64,000 nucleotides of DNA from Choricystis sp. odSpoLacu1 (GCA_958009055.1 OY253656.1:310001-374000), one strand, 5' to 3'; numbered from the stretch's first letter, positions 22,053 through 32,789 are shown. Made by a program: numbers and translations. The notes: generated by a model from the letters alone, not told the origin.

Positions 22053-22442
22053 GATGACACTGCTGTGTGCAGCGCGTGTGGGGGCCGGAGCGCGCAGGGG
22101 CTTGCGGGTCTCTCCACCAAAATAGGACTGTCGCTTTTTTTAGAGCGAGTAAAAAAAACTCACAACCGACAGTCTTTAGAGAGCGTTTTTTCGTTTTCGG
22201 TCGGCGTCGTCTCTCTCTTGCGCGCGCCCCCCGTCGATGGCCAGGTGCGCGCCTCTTCCGCCCACGTCACAGCCCTCCCACCAGCCACATACTCACAGCC
22301 CGCGCCGTTCGCGCCGTTTTCGTGCACCAAACACCCCCCCAATTCCCCCCCATCACACTACAGCGCCGAGCCACCGACCGCCGGCCACGCGTCCCCCCCT
22401 TCCTCCCCCGCCACAGCGCGCACTCGAGCCCGCGTGGACGCG
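22053..22442. promoter_or_regulatory. Divergent promoter region
   Basis: 390 bases separate the ODA1-like and EXS start codons. T/A-rich patches around 22130-22200 interrupt GC-rich sequence. No defined element could be recognised. Confidence 0.4.
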
Positions 22443-24013
22443 ATGGCGGCGGCCGCCACACGGCAGCGCGGCGGCGGCGGCGGCGGCGGCAGCGGTGGTG
22501 GCCCGCTGACTGCGCTGCGCGTGGTCGGCGTGGACGCGAAGCCGTCGGTGCTGGAGCAGGTAAAGGGGAGAAAGAGTGTGAGAGAGAGTGTGTGTGATCT
22601 GTGTGTGCGAAAAAATCAAGAGAAAAAAAACACTCATTTTTCCACCCTTCCCCAGAACGCGACGCGCGTCGGCGTCGCGCTCGGTGCAACAGCAGCCGCG
22701 GCCCTCGCCACCGCCGCCTCCCTCGCCGCCTGCCCACCCGCCATCACGGCCCTGCACACGCTCTACTTCACCCCCCTGCTGACCGTGTGCGCCATGCTGT
22801 GGCTGTGGGTGGGGGTGGTGGCCCACTTTGAGGCGAGCGGCACACGCTACGACGCGTGCTTTTCGACCCCTGACCGAGCCGCTCTCCCTCGCTCCACCTC
22901 CCTGGCCCCCCTGGCCCTGGCCGCCACGTTCATCGCGGGCGGGTGCGCCACCGCGTTCGCTGTGGCGGCCGCCGCGCGCGTGCCTGGCATTGCGCGCGCG
23001 GCACCAGTGGCCGCCTATGGCGGCCTTCTCGCCCTGGCCCTCGCCCCCCGGGCCGCCCGCGCGCCCGCGGGCCGAGGGCGCGCCCTGTTTGCGTCCACCG
23101 CGGCGAGGGTGGCGGTGCCGGTGGGGGCGGTGACGTGGTCCGACTTTTTACTCGCCGACGTTGCGACCTCCCTCGCAGCCCCTCTCGCCGGCGCCGCCCG
23201 CGCACTCTGCCACTTGACAACAGCCCCCTCCGTGCTGAGCCCACCCACGGGTGCAGGCGTGGTGGCCTGTGGCAGGGCAGCCCCCCTGATCATCGCGGCC
23301 GCGTGCTCTCCTTTCGCGGCCCGCTTCATTCAGTGCCTCCGCGTGTGGAGAGACACTGGAGCCACCCCCCAACTCGCCAACGCGGCCAAGTATGCGACCG
23401 CGTTCCCCGCCATCGTGCTGGCGGCGCGGTGCGAGGTGGAGAGGGCAGGGGGCGGAGGAGGCGGGGGGCTGCCCCGCGCCTGTTGGGCGTGGGTCGCCGC
23501 ACAAACGATCAACACCCTCTTCTCCTACTACTGGGACGTGGAGCGCGACTGGGAGGTGGCCTGGTTCTCGGCGCCGAGGCAGCGTGAGTTGTTGTGTGTG
23601 TGTGTAAGGGGGGGGGGGGGCGGGAGAGGCCGTGTTTTTGTTTGCTCTCCTTTCTCACCAAACCCACCCCTCCACCAGCCGGCCACTACCTCCCCCGCCC
23701 CCAGCTGCGCGCCACCCCCGCCCTGCCCCGCTCCTACTACGCCTGGCTGCTGGCCTCCAACGCGGCCCTGCGGTGCGCCTGGCTGCTGCGCCTGCTCGCT
23801 CCCGCCCTGGTCTCCTCCCCTCTCGCCCCCCTCCTCCTGGGCGTCGCGGAAGCCGCCCGCAGGGCGCAGTGGGTGCCGGTGCGCGTGGAGGTGGAGCTGC
23901 GCAAGGTGGCGGCGGCGCGCGGGGAGGATGTCACGCCGCTGCTCGGCGGCAGCGGGCGGTCGGTCACGCCGCGCGGGGCGCCGCCCTTGGTGGCGGTGGG
24001 GGGGGAGCCGTGA
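22443..24013 (+). CDS. EXS-domain multi-pass membrane protein (ERD1/XPR1-PHO1 related)
   Basis: Exons 22443-22559, 22656-23583 and 23679-24013 give 459 residues. The first exon is a Gly-rich cytosolic leader. Exon 2 has several membrane segments (ALHTLYFTPLLTVCAMLWLW; LAPLALAATFIAGGCATAFA) and then the EXS signatures: WSDFLLADVATSLA, AACSPFAARFIQCLRVWRDT, LANAAKYATAFPAIVLAARC, and NTLFSYYWDVERDW. Exon 3 continues with YYAWLLASNAALRCAWLLRL. The SPX domain of PHO1/XPR1 is absent, so the closest architecture is ERD1, an EXS-only Golgi protein linked in yeast to phosphate recycling and retention of Golgi enzymes. Phosphate transport is therefore plausible but inferred. The acidic/basic C-terminus ends without a retention motif. 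Confidence 0.87.
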
Positions 24014-24091
24014 TCGGTGTATTCAGTGGCACTGGTTGTTTCGTTGGTTCTAGTGCGGACAACAGCAGATAAAAAAAAAAAACAAAAACCA

Positions 24092-24936
24092 TCATTCCTC
24101 CACCACCGCGACCGCGGCCGCCCGCACTTGGTCTCCCTCTCCCTCCGCCACCAGCCCGCCCCCGAGCCACCGCACGCCGCCGTCTCCATCCACCAGGGCG
24201 GCGTAGCCGGCGAGTGGGTTGGCCAGGCCGAGGGCGGTGCGGAGGCCGGCGCCGTCTCCAAAGTGCGCGACCGCGGCGTCCGCCCCCCGCCGCCCCGCCG
24301 AGGACGCCGCCCCCGCCAGCAGCGCGCGCCGCCCCAGGGGGAACGCCAGCAGGATGGGGGAGGCGCGATCGTACAGGGTGACGTCAATGAGGGGGCCTGG
24401 TGGAGGGGGGGGGGAGGTTTCGCGTCGCCCCTTCCACACGCGCGCCCACCCGTCCAGCGCGGCGTCGGCGGAGGCACGCGTCCCGATCAACAGAAACGCG
24501 GGAGCGCGGGGCCCATACCCGGCCGCGGCCCGGGCGGCGGCCAGGGCGGCTGTGAGGTCGGTGGGTGGGGACCGCGGCGCCGCGGCGTCGACCACGGCCA
24601 ACCGCGGCAGCGACGCCGCCCCGGGCGCCAGCGCCCGCCCGGCAAAGGGTTTGACGGAGGCGGCGGCTCCCTTCAAATCGTCAAAGTGGCCGCGCTGCAG
24701 GTCGGCGCGCAGGGCGGCCTTGGCTTCGGGGGTTGACGAGAAGAGCTGGTGGGAAGGAAAAAGAGTTGTGTGCGAGTGCGTGATCTTTGCTTCTTCTCAG
24801 CCCCTGTTATCACCTCTCTCTCTCACTCTCTTACACTCACGTCGCGCAGGCGGAAGCCGCGCGCCTGCTGCAGCAGCCCACGCGGCAGCGGCGGCAGCGG
24901 CGGCGCTGGTGCGTGGCGTGCTGCTGTGGCCAGCAT
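24092..24936 (-). CDS. ATP10: Mitochondrial ATP synthase assembly factor ATP10
   Basis: Exon 1 (24936-24841) encodes a mitochondrial-type leader (MLATAARHAPAPPLPPLPRG) plus LLQQARGFRLRD. Exon 2 (24745-24092) continues in phase to a total of 249 residues. The diagnostic part is near the end: LRTALGLANPLAGYAALVDG followed by GGVRWLGGGLVAEGEGDQV, matching the ATP10 block that in relatives reads aLGi-NP--GYvyLvD---rIRWaG. A thioredoxin-like core (PLIDVTLYDRASPILLAFPL) precedes it. ATP10 helps assemble subunit 6 into the Fo sector at the inner mitochondrial membrane. The gene is convergent with the EXS gene, only 78 bases between stops, so their 3' UTRs probably overlap. Confidence 0.88.
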
Positions 24937-25234
24937 CGGGGTGTGCTGGGAGGCAGAGCCCACAGCGCGCGTGCTGGGTGTGAAAAGCACGCGCGTGGCG
25001 GGACGCGGATGGGGCGGAAAGAGAGTCGAAAAGTGGGGTGCTGTGCCGTTTTTTGTGCGACACATTCACGCGCCCTTTCCCCTCTCTCTGGCGCCGGCGG
25101 GGCGCGCCCGCGCCCTCCTCCCCCCTCTCTCTCACCCCACGCGCGCACAACCGACTCTCAACTCTCGGTGCAGGTTGGCGTTGCAGGGAGCCGAGCGTCA
25201 CGTGGACAGGGAGCACGTTTTTTTCTCCCCTCAC

Positions 25235-26395
25235 ATGGCGCCCGTGCCGTCGCCGTCCGCGGCGGCCATTCTGGACTGGACAACGGCGGCTGGGTCAGGT
25301 AGGTTGAGTTTCGGTCAGCCCGTGTGCTGGTTTTGTGTGCAAAGAGAGTTGGGGCGGGGTGCCCTCCCTCCCACTTACACAGCACCTTCCCCCCCCCCCC
25401 CCCTCAGTCGCTGCCGCCGTCGCCTGCCTCGCTGCCGCCCTGGCCGCCACACCGTGCGGCGTGCCCCGCCCACGCGCCAGCAGTGCTGCTGCTGCCGCCT
25501 CCCCCCCCCCCTTCTCCGCGCTGTGGCCTGCGCGCGTCGCGCTTTCCCTTTATGCAACCATGTTCATGGCCGCCCAACCCCTGGCCCTGGACACCCCCGC
25601 CCGAGCCTTGCTGCCTCCCTCGGCGGCCGCCTGGCTGGCCGGGGGGGGTGGCTGCAGGCTGCACAGCGCCCTGGCCCTGGGTGTGGGGTGGCCCGCGCTG
25701 ACCCTCACCGCCGCTGCCGTGCTCGCCGCCCCCCTGTCCGCCGCGCCCGCTCGACGCGCGGTGTCACCGATACGTGGAGGCAAGGAGGTGCCGACCGCGG
25801 CACCGTTGACGGCGGGGCCGGCGATTGCTGTTGGTGCCCTGGCCGCTTTGCCAGCCCTCGCGGCCCAAACCGCGCTCGCGTTTGCGCCGCACCCCCCCCC
25901 CCGCGGCCGGCTGGCGGGACACCTGGCTGGCGGTGTGTGCGGGTGGCGCCCCCCCCCCCTGGTGGCGCTCGCTGCGCGTGCGCCTATTCAGGCGGCCAGC
26001 TGGCTGCTCTCGCAGCCACCAGTGTCGTTGCCGCCATCGCCCTGGCGCGCGCAGCGGGCGCGGCGGCCGCCGCCTCCCTCAACCGCCGCCTCAACCGTCG
26101 CCTGCGCCTCATGCAGTCCATAGGCGCCATCACCGTGCTGCTGTATGCGGCCGCCGCGGGCGGCGCGCGCGTCGTCGTGCGCAGCTGCGGCGGCAGCGAC
26201 TGGCACGCGGCAGCGGCACGGGCGGCCACGACAGCCGTCGGCGCCATCTCCGTGGGCTTGATAGTGGGGTTGCTGGTGGTGGCGCCGACCGCGGCGGCGC
26301 GGGCGAGGCGGCAGGGGGGGGGGGGAGCGCGTGTGAGGGTGGGCGTTTTGCTTTTTTTTGCGTGCGTTTTTTTTGCTCCTAGGCCTTTTCCGTGA
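25235..26395 (+). CDS. Multi-pass membrane protein, unknown family
   Basis: Exon 1 (25235-25298) encodes MAPVPSPSAAAILDWTTAAG; exon 2 starts at 25408. The protein has about six to seven hydrophobic segments, such as VAAAVACLAAALAATPCG, ALWPARVALSLYATMFMAAQ, ALALGVGWPALTLTAAAVLA and, near the end, MQSIGAITVLLYAAAAGGAR and VGAISVGLIVGLLVVAPTAA. A basic loop RRLNRRLRL lies between the last ones. The frame changes near 25950; a 59-nt intron (25933-25991, GTGTGT...TTCAG) restores it exactly, but a C-run indel is the alternative. A G13 run near 26315 makes the C-terminus uncertain. The topology recalls seven-helix plant TOM1-like or GPCR-like proteins, without a decisive motif. A TGTAA lies at 26606-26610. 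Confidence 0.65.
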   Translation: MAPVPSPSAAAILDWTTAAGSGRLSFGQPVCWFCVQRELGRGALPPTYTAPSPPPPLSRCRRRLPRCRPGRHTVRRAPPTRQQCCCCRLPPPLLRAVACARRAFPLCNHVHGRPTPGPGHPRPSLAASLGGRLAGRGGWLQAAQRPGPGCGVARADPHRRCRARRPPVRRARSTRGVTDTWRQGGADRGTVDGGAGDCCWCPGRFASPRGPNRARVCAAPPPPRPAGGTPGWRCVRVAPPPPGGARCACAYSGGQLAALAATSVVAAIALARAAGAAAAASLNRRLNRRLRLMQSIGAITVLLYAAAAGGARVVVRSCGGSDWHAAAARAATTAVGAISVGLIVGLLVVAPTAAARARRQGGGGARVRVGVLLFFACVFFAPRPFP

Positions 26396-26948
26396 AAACA
26401 ACTTCAACCCGTCGTTTCCTGCTTCCACCTTTTTCTCCAGCACAATGACATGGCGAGAGAGAGAGAGAGCGCAGACTGGGCGAGTGTGCGCTTGCCAGGC
26501 AGGAACCCATGTTTTGGGGAGCCCACCCCCCAACCACTGCGCCCCTCCCCACACACCAGTGTCCTCAACCCCCCCAAAAATGGTGGTGGCGGGCTGAGAG
26601 GCGGCTGTAACTTGATCGTAGAAAAAAAGGGCTTGGTTTGGACGTGTGGTTGAAGTTTGTGGGTTAAAAAGTTTGCGGGCAGTCTTTGACCCTTTTCGCA
26701 ACGGCGCCGAAAAACTCCTCTCGTGCCCCCTCTCCCCCGTTTCATGCTGGCAGCGCTGCGCCTGCGCCACGTGCGCCGCCGCCGCGCGTGGCTAGATGCA
26801 AAACAAGGGGCCGGCGCGGGCTGACGGCCGGCGGGTGGGGCGTGCGCGGGTGGGACTCTCCATCACCCCACCCCCACGTCCCTGTTCTCGCCCCGTTCCC
26901 AGCGTTGGAGCACGCAATGGTTGAAGCGGGGAGAGCAAAACATCAACT
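26396..26948. other. Intergenic region
   Basis: Between the membrane-protein gene and tRNA-Gln. It contains a TGTAA at 26606-26610 (likely poly(A) signal of the upstream gene) and less GC-biased sequence than the coding regions. No convincing coding frame was found. Confidence 0.45.
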
Positions 26949-27065
26949 AGGTTCTACGGAGTCTCGATCTCCGATTTTGTGATGAGCTCACCTCACGCGG
27001 GCCCATGATTTGAGCGCGCGATCGAAGTTCAGAGTCACATGTACTGGCCATTATACGATAGAACC
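26949..27065 (-). tRNA. trnQ-CTG: tRNA-Gln (anticodon CTG) with a 45-nt intron
   Basis: The minus strand folds into a full cloverleaf. The acceptor stem GGTTCTA (27065-27059) pairs with TAGAACC (26956-26950), with discriminator T. The D arm is GTAT/GTAC with loop AATGGCCA. The anticodon stem TGTGA pairs with TCACA; the loop begins CT-CTG-A with anticodon at 27032-27030. A 45-nt intron (27028-26984) sits at the canonical place after position 37. The T stem CGGAG/CTCCG closes a seven-base loop ATCGAGA. The acceptor and anticodon resemble eukaryotic tRNA-Gln. Odd: the loop starts with A where T54 is nearly invariant, which also alters the B box. A T4 run 8 bases downstream on this strand fits Pol III termination. 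It may be functional or a decaying copy. Confidence 0.8.
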
Positions 27066-27385
27066 GTCAGGATTTGGAGTACACAATGCGATTTTTTGAG
27101 GCGTTATAATTGTTGGGGCTGTCGGTGATGTGTTTGTGTGGTCACAGGTTGGTTGGTGTGCACCGCCTTTGACCAGCCCGTATGGGCTTGTGCCGCCCGC
27201 CCACCCGCCTTTCTGGCCCGCCTCGTCCAGGGCGGCCAGCTTGCGTTCGCAGCGCGGGGCAGAGAGCGGCGGGAGGGAGGGAGCGTGTGTCGCTGGCCTC
27301 ACACGACAGCGCACGAAACAAAAAGGTGAGCGAGAGAGTGTCGGCCCCCAAAAAGACGAGCGTTTTTACAACGCCCGTCGACTCA

Positions 27386-27792
27386 ATGCTCCCCCGCGCC
27401 CACGCCACCGCGGCCCGCACCCTGGGCAGCCGCTCCCACCGCACCCTGACGGCGTCGGCGCGCGGCGCTGTCGACGCCGACGCCGACGCCGCGACGCAGC
27501 GCCTGCGCGACGCGGTGGAGGGCGCCGCGTGCGTCCCTACGTCGGCCGACACAGCCTACCTGGAGCGCGACCCGGCCGACCGCCCTCCGCCATCCGCATT
27601 CTACGCGTTCTATGCGTCGACTGCGTTGGCCGCCCTGGACGCCGCGCTGGCGGGGGTGTCGGCCGACACGGCCGGCACCCCGGCCGCGGTCGCGCGCGCG
27701 GACGCGATGCTGGCGCGCGACCGGCTGGCGGCGGGGCTGGCTCGGAGTGGGGGGGGGGGGGGGCGAGTGGCCAGAGTGACTGGATTCTGTAA
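27386..27792 (+). CDS. Small predicted organellar protein
   Basis: From the ATG at 27386 a frame of about 125-135 codons begins with a clear mitochondrial-type leader rich in Arg, Ser and Ala (MLPRAHATAARTLGSRSHRT). The following segment has some specific character: DAVEGAACVPTSADTAYLER, then DPADRPPPSAFYAFYASTAL. A G12 run near 27757 makes the last residues uncertain; depending on its true length the stop is near 27780 or at 27792. The gene must end before the convergent J-domain gene, whose stop is at 27822. I do not recognise a family. Confidence 0.55.
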
Positions 27793-27821
27793 AATCAAAA
27801 AACATCAAACACACACCTTTT

Positions 27822-29315
27822 TCACCCACCCCCCTTCCCAAACCGCCCCGCCAGCGACGCCGCCTCCGTGGCTGGGTCCGCCACCACCGACCGCCTCCCC
27901 CTCTGCGGCGCCATGGCCGCCTCCCGATCCCACGGCGTCCACGGGTGGGTGGCGTCGGGTGCAGCGGCGGCGGCGGCGGGTGGTGGCGCCGCCGCCGCGC
28001 GCCGCGCGTGCTGCGCCAGCAGGCTCTCCCCCCTGTGCTGCGCATTGAACACGGCGTCGACGGATGGGGCGGCAGGTGCAGCCGCTGCCGCCGCCGCCAC
28101 CGGTCCACGCAACGCGGCGGGCGCGTCTCCAGGGTTCACCCCCCACGCTCTGTCCACCTCCGCCACGCCGCGCGATGAAAACGCGTTCACACTGCGCCCC
28201 GCCTCTGGAGCCGCGGGCCCCGCCACGCTCGGCAGCTCCGTCATCCAGGACTCGCGCGTCGTGGTGGTGGTGGGGGCGGGTGGAGGTCCACCCCCCCCGC
28301 GCACCGAGCGCCACTCTGCTTTCCGCCGTTCCTCCGCCACAAAAGCCTTCAACGCTGCCTCCTCCGCCGCCACCGCGCGGGCGGCATCCGCGGAGGCGCG
28401 TCCTTCCGGGTCGCGCAGGGCGGCCGCAGCCGCCGCCAGCGCTGCGAAAGCAGTCGCCGCTCCCGGCGCGTCGTTTTTGTCGGGGTGGGTCAGCAGGGCG
28501 CCCCGGCGCAGGGCGGCCCGCACGGTGGCGGGGGAGGAGGACGGGGGGACACCCAGCACGGTGTAGGGATCGGGGCGGGAAGGGGAGGCGTCGATGGCGG
28601 CCAGGACGCGGGTGACTTCTGAAGACGCGGCGTCCGCGTCTGCGGCGGCGTCGGCGGGCGCGGCAGGGCCCACTTCGTCGCCATCGTCATCAGAGGACGC
28701 GGCAGCCGCTGCAGCCGCAGCTGCCAGCACTTCGGGCGGCGGCGCGGCTGGGCCGACCAGTGGGGGCGGCGGACCGGAGGGCCCCACAACCACACGCTCC
28801 TCCTGCCCTCCTCCCAGCACCCCACCCACCACGGACAGTGCGCGGGGCGCGCCAGCCGGCAGCTCGTACGCGCCGGCGGCGTCCGGCCTCGCCCCCAGCG
28901 CTGTCAGCAGCGCTGTCAGCGCAGACCGTGCAGCAGGCGAGGGCACACCATCCACCACCAGGCCGGTGCCCGCGTCCAACTTTGCCAGCACGGACCGCAG
29001 GGAGGGCGCCTCCTCGGGAAAGGAGGCGAGGAAGGCGGAGGTGGCCGCGCGCGGCGAGAGGGGTGGCGGAGGTGGCGGCGACCGGTGGCGGTGGCTGTGG
29101 CGGTGCCGCCTCTTGTCGTCGTCGTCACCACCACTGTCCCGGTGCTTCTTCCTGTCCTTCTTGTGCGACTTGTGGTGGCGGTGAGACGACGACTTCTTCG
29201 ACCGCTCGCGCGACCGACTCCTCGACCTCCGCCGCCGCCGCCGCTCGGGCGTGGGCGACCGGCGGGACGCGGCCACGCCGGCCAGGGCGTCGTCCAGGGT
29301 GCCGTGGGCTCCCAT
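27822..29315 (-). CDS. J-domain protein with GPALPP/DUF3752 C-terminal region and SR-like N-terminus
   Basis: A single exon of 497 residues from the ATG at 29315. Residues 20-75 are an Arg/Ser/Lys/His-rich stretch (RRRRSRSRSRERSKKSSSHR) typical of splicing-associated nuclear proteins. The central part has repeated VGPAAP motifs (LVGPAAPPP, DEVGPAAP). A J domain follows: PYTVLGVPPSSSPATVRAAL and LTHPDKNDAPGAATAFAALA, with the HPD triad intact. The C-terminus has RESWMTELPSVAGP and ATHPWTPWDREAAMAPQRGR, both DUF3752-like signatures of GPALPP1-type proteins. The combination suggests a co-chaperone recruiting Hsp70 to a nuclear RNP. Function is inferred from the domains. The stop is only about 30-40 bases from the convergent small gene. 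Confidence 0.83.
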   Translation of the reverse strand: MGAHGTLDDALAGVAASRRSPTPERRRRRRSRSRSRERSKKSSSHRHHKSHKKDRKKHRDSGGDDDDKRRHRHSHRHRSPPPPPPLSPRAATSAFLASFPEEAPSLRSVLAKLDAGTGLVVDGVPSPAARSALTALLTALGARPDAAGAYELPAGAPRALSVVGGVLGGGQEERVVVGPSGPPPPLVGPAAPPPEVLAAAAAAAAASSDDDGDEVGPAAPADAAADADAASSEVTRVLAAIDASPSRPDPYTVLGVPPSSSPATVRAALRRGALLTHPDKNDAPGAATAFAALAAAAAALRDPEGRASADAARAVAAEEAALKAFVAEERRKAEWRSVRGGGGPPPAPTTTTTRESWMTELPSVAGPAAPEAGRSVNAFSSRGVAEVDRAWGVNPGDAPAALRGPVAAAAAAAPAAPSVDAVFNAQHRGESLLAQHARRAAAAPPPAAAAAAPDATHPWTPWDREAAMAPQRGRRSVVADPATEAASLAGRFGKGGG

Positions 29316-29635
29316 GGGTTTCTGTGCGGAGGTGGCGGCCCACACACCCACAAAAACAAAAGAAACTAATTTGTGAGTCTCAGTTTCGCTCCACGTTTTG
29401 TTGCTGGCAACCGGTTTCCGCACGCGGCGCCGCCCGCCCGTGCGTTGCCGCCCGGCCCTCCCGCCTCTGCCCACTCACACATACACACGACTGTCGTGTA
29501 TTCGTTGTGTGGCTATCGTGTGCTTGCAGCGCGTGCAGAGGGACCCTGCCGCAGCAACGACCCCTCGAACCCTCGCATTGGCCAAACTCGCGCCTCCCGC
29601 CCCCCCCACTCCGCCTCGTCACCACACACTCTGCC
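29316..29635. promoter_or_regulatory. Divergent promoter region
   Basis: 320 bases between the starts of the J-domain gene and the LRR gene. Moderately GC-rich with a T-rich patch near 29365-29400. No coding frame or named element recognised. Confidence 0.4.
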
Positions 29636-31434
29636 ATGAACTTGATGGATGATCCGCCTGCCTCTGCCGCCAACGGCACCGCCCCCCTGGCCGGCGGCGG
29701 CCCCCCCATGTCGGCCTCCGCTGCCGCGACCGCCAAAAAGCGAAAGAAAAAGGCCAAGAAGAAGAAGGCGGACGACGGCGCGCCAGTGGCCGGCACTCAA
29801 CCACTCACCAAAGCCGCCGCCGATGCAGCGTGGGCGGCGGGCGTGGACGCGCTGGTGTCGGGGGATGAAGCAGAGCTGTGGGTGCGCCTCGCGGGGGCGG
29901 GCGTGGCCGACGCGCGCGCGCGCAAGGTGAGTGGGAGAGTGTGGCATGTATACGTGTGTGTGGTGAGGGAAGCAGGGACAGAGAACGTTCAAAGTGAGGG
30001 AGGGTGGAGGTGATGTTTTTTCAACCAACCCTCCCTCCTCCTCCTTCCCCACACACTCCACAGATCGCTGACCTCCTCCCCCGCTGCAAGCACGCCACCT
30101 CCATTGACCTTTCCAACAATGGGTTGACCGACGCCGGCGCCGCCGCCCTGGCCGCCGCGCTGGCGGGGGGCGGTGCGCCTGATTTAATTTCGCTCGACCT
30201 GCGCGGCACCCGCGTCTCCGCCTCCGGTGTCGCCGCCCTGGCGACCGCGGGGCGCAAGGGCCTGGCCATCGCCAGTGGACCGTTGGAGGGAGAGGAGGGT
30301 GGAGAAGGGGAGGAGGGTGGGGAGGATGAGGGGCCTGCCGCGTCGCCATCGGAAGCCGCGGCTTTGGCGGTCGGTCTCCCGTTCCCCGATCCCCCACCCC
30401 CCGGCCTGGCCGAGCGCTGCCTGACCGACGCACGACGCGCGTTGACCGCCAAGCCACCCAGGCTGGCGGCCGCTGCCGCATCCTTGTGGGCGCTGGATTC
30501 AGCGTTGGCGGCGGAAGAGATTCTCTCCGCTCGCGACGCGGCCGCGGCGCGCCGCCCCTTTCCTCCCCCCCGCGGCCGCCGCCTGGCCGCCCTGCCCCCC
30601 GCGGCCCGGGCCACTGTGGAGAAAGCGCCCGCGACGCTGGCACGAGCGCTGGACGCGGCGCCCTGGGCGTTGGAGGGGGTGGGGAAAGGGAACGAGGAAA
30701 CCGTGGTTTTGCCTGGCGCCCCTCCACCCCCCCCTCCCCCACCCCCCACCCTCGCCTGCGGCCTGCCCCTGCCCGCCGTCGGCTCCCACCGTGTCGCTGC
30801 AGCCTCAGTCACCGCCCGCCTGCTGGCGCTGGGGTGCCCAGACGCGGACGCGCGGCTGGCGGCGGCGCGCGTGCTGCCACGGGCAGTCGCGCTGGCCCTG
30901 GACCACGGCCACTGCTCGCCATTACAAGCGCGCACCCTCACCGGCCTCAAAGCTGCCCTCACCTCCCCCTGTGAACGGCTGTGGGGGCCCCTGCTGGAGA
31001 CGGGGGGCGGCGTCCCCGCGGGCGCGGGGGCGGCTGGGCCTGTTGTTGCAGAGCCCCCGCCCCCGTTGCCTGCCCGCCTGGCGGCCGTTTTAAAAGATGC
31101 AACAGCCACCCCTCCCGGCCTGCGCCCGCCCGGCGTCGCGTTCGCGGCGGCGGTGGCAGCGCTGCTGATGGCTGTTGCAACCGGGGAGGCTGCTTCACCC
31201 GCAGCGACCGCCCTGGCCACCGCTTTAGCCGCCTGCCCCGCCTGGACGAACGGAGGAGGCGCGGCTGCAGCAGGCGCCCTGGCCACGGAGCAGGAGGGGG
31301 AGCTGTGTGGGCCGCGGCCCGACAGAGGCGCGCCGCCGCCCACGGATGGCGATGCAGAGGCCGCTGCCCTGGGCGTCGGCCGCGCGCTGGATGGGCGCGA
31401 GTTGTTACAGCTGCTGAGGAGTGTGCGGCTGTGA
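29636..31434 (+). CDS. Leucine-rich-repeat protein with basic N-terminus
   Basis: Exon 1 (29636-29926) and exon 2 (30064-31434) join in phase 0 to 553 residues. The N-terminus has a lysine cluster (AKKRKKKAKKKKADDGAP) that could be a nuclear or nucleolar signal. At the exon junction begin leucine-rich repeats of the ribonuclease-inhibitor/tropomodulin type: ATSIDLSNNGLTDAGAAALA and LISLDLRGTRVSASGVAALA. An acidic low-complexity linker (EGEEGGEGEEGGEDEG) follows, then Ala/Leu-rich helical sequence to the end without further clear motifs. The LRR part is short (two to three units), so it is likely a capping or docking element. No specific orthologue is recognised. Confidence 0.78.
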
Positions 31435-31692
31435 CAGGAGACAGGGAGGTTTTTTTTTTTGGGTTTTGGGTTTTTTTAAAGAAAAAAAACGCACGATTGT
31501 TTTCATCCGCCCCCAAAAGAAAGATTAACACCCACTCCCTCTCCACACACGCAGGAGGGGGAAACACACAAACAGAACAGTTGGTTTGGGTTTGGGGTGG
31601 AGTGGAGGGGAACAGCGTCCCCCCCCGCCCTCCCATCTGCCCAAAACACAGGTGAAAAAAAGCCACCTCTTTCCCTCTCCTTTCTCTTCTCT

Positions 31693-32789
31693 TCACGCCG
31701 CGATCTCGGCCAGCTTGGCCTTGAGCCGCTGCTTGCGCTCCTCGTACGTCGACTTGGGCGCCTTCCACCGCTTGGCGTCGGCCGGCTTGGCGCGCGGCTT
31801 GGGGGCGGGCGCCGGGTCCGCGCGGATGGCGGCGTGCACTTTCCTGTACAAGTCCTCCAGGTCGTCCGAGTCGACGCCCGCCTTGACAAACGACGCAAAC
31901 TGGGTCTGGTACTTTTCGGGATCCTCCTCCTTGAGCTCCTCCATGTACTCCCCGATGTGGCCGCCCAGGATGTACTTCTCGAGCGTCTCCGTGTCGAGCG
32001 CTTTGTCGGTCGGGTCGTACCCCACAAACCGTTTGTCAGAGTGCGGGATGTCCAGCCCACCGTCCAGGGCGCCTTTCAGCGCGGCAAAGACGCGGGACCC
32101 GGTGGAGGTGCGCTTGAGGCCGGTGTCGAGGAGGACGGCAAACGGGCGGGGGGCGCCCTCCGCAGGCTCCACCGTGAAGTCTTCGCCGGACGCTTCCTCG
32201 AGGCCGGCGTACGCGTCCGCCAGCCCCAGCTTGGCCAGGGCGCGGCGAGCCACCAGGAGGCCGGTGCAGTAGGTGGCGGCGTAGTTGGTGAGGCCGACGG
32301 ACAGGCCGTAGCGCGGGAGTTCGTGCGCGTAGGCAGACGCCATCACAATGTCGCCCGCCAGGGTGGCGTGCACGATCTGACACACCACGTCGCGCGAGGT
32401 GAAGCGGACGACGAGGCGGTACTTGGGGGTGTTGTACCTGAGGGGTGGGGTGGGGGTGGGGAGGTTTTTGGGGGGTGAGTGTTGAGGTTGAGAGGGAAAG
32501 CAATCGGGGGCTCGCGGGCCGCCGAAAGAAACAACGCCCTCTCTCCCCCCTCTGCCGCGCCCCCCGGCCCTCCCGCCCCCCCACGCGAATGCGGACGGAC
32601 AGCACACGCGGCGATGCGGGGTCAAACACCCCAACCCCCCACCCCAACCCACACGACTCACTTGTTCTTGTCCTGGGTCACCAGCCGCGTGCGCGCGCGG
32701 TAGTCCGTCTTGCCCTGGCGCCGGCGGCGGTACTTGACCTGGTACCGGGAGAAGTAGGGGGAGGTCTTGACGACATTGACGTAGCCCAT
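31693..32789 (-). CDS. RPL5: 60S ribosomal protein L5 (uL18)
   Basis: Exon 1 (32789-32662) and exon 2 (32437-31693) join within a Lys codon to 290 residues, close to the eukaryotic length. The N-terminus [20 protein letters not shown] and the next stretch [20 protein letters not shown] are highly conserved uL18 sequence that contacts 5S rRNA. Exon 2 has [40 protein letters not shown] and [20 protein letters not shown]. The basic C-terminus [20 protein letters not shown] is intact. The protein joins the 5S RNP with RPL11 in the large cytosolic subunit. It is divergent to GDT1. Confidence 0.97.
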
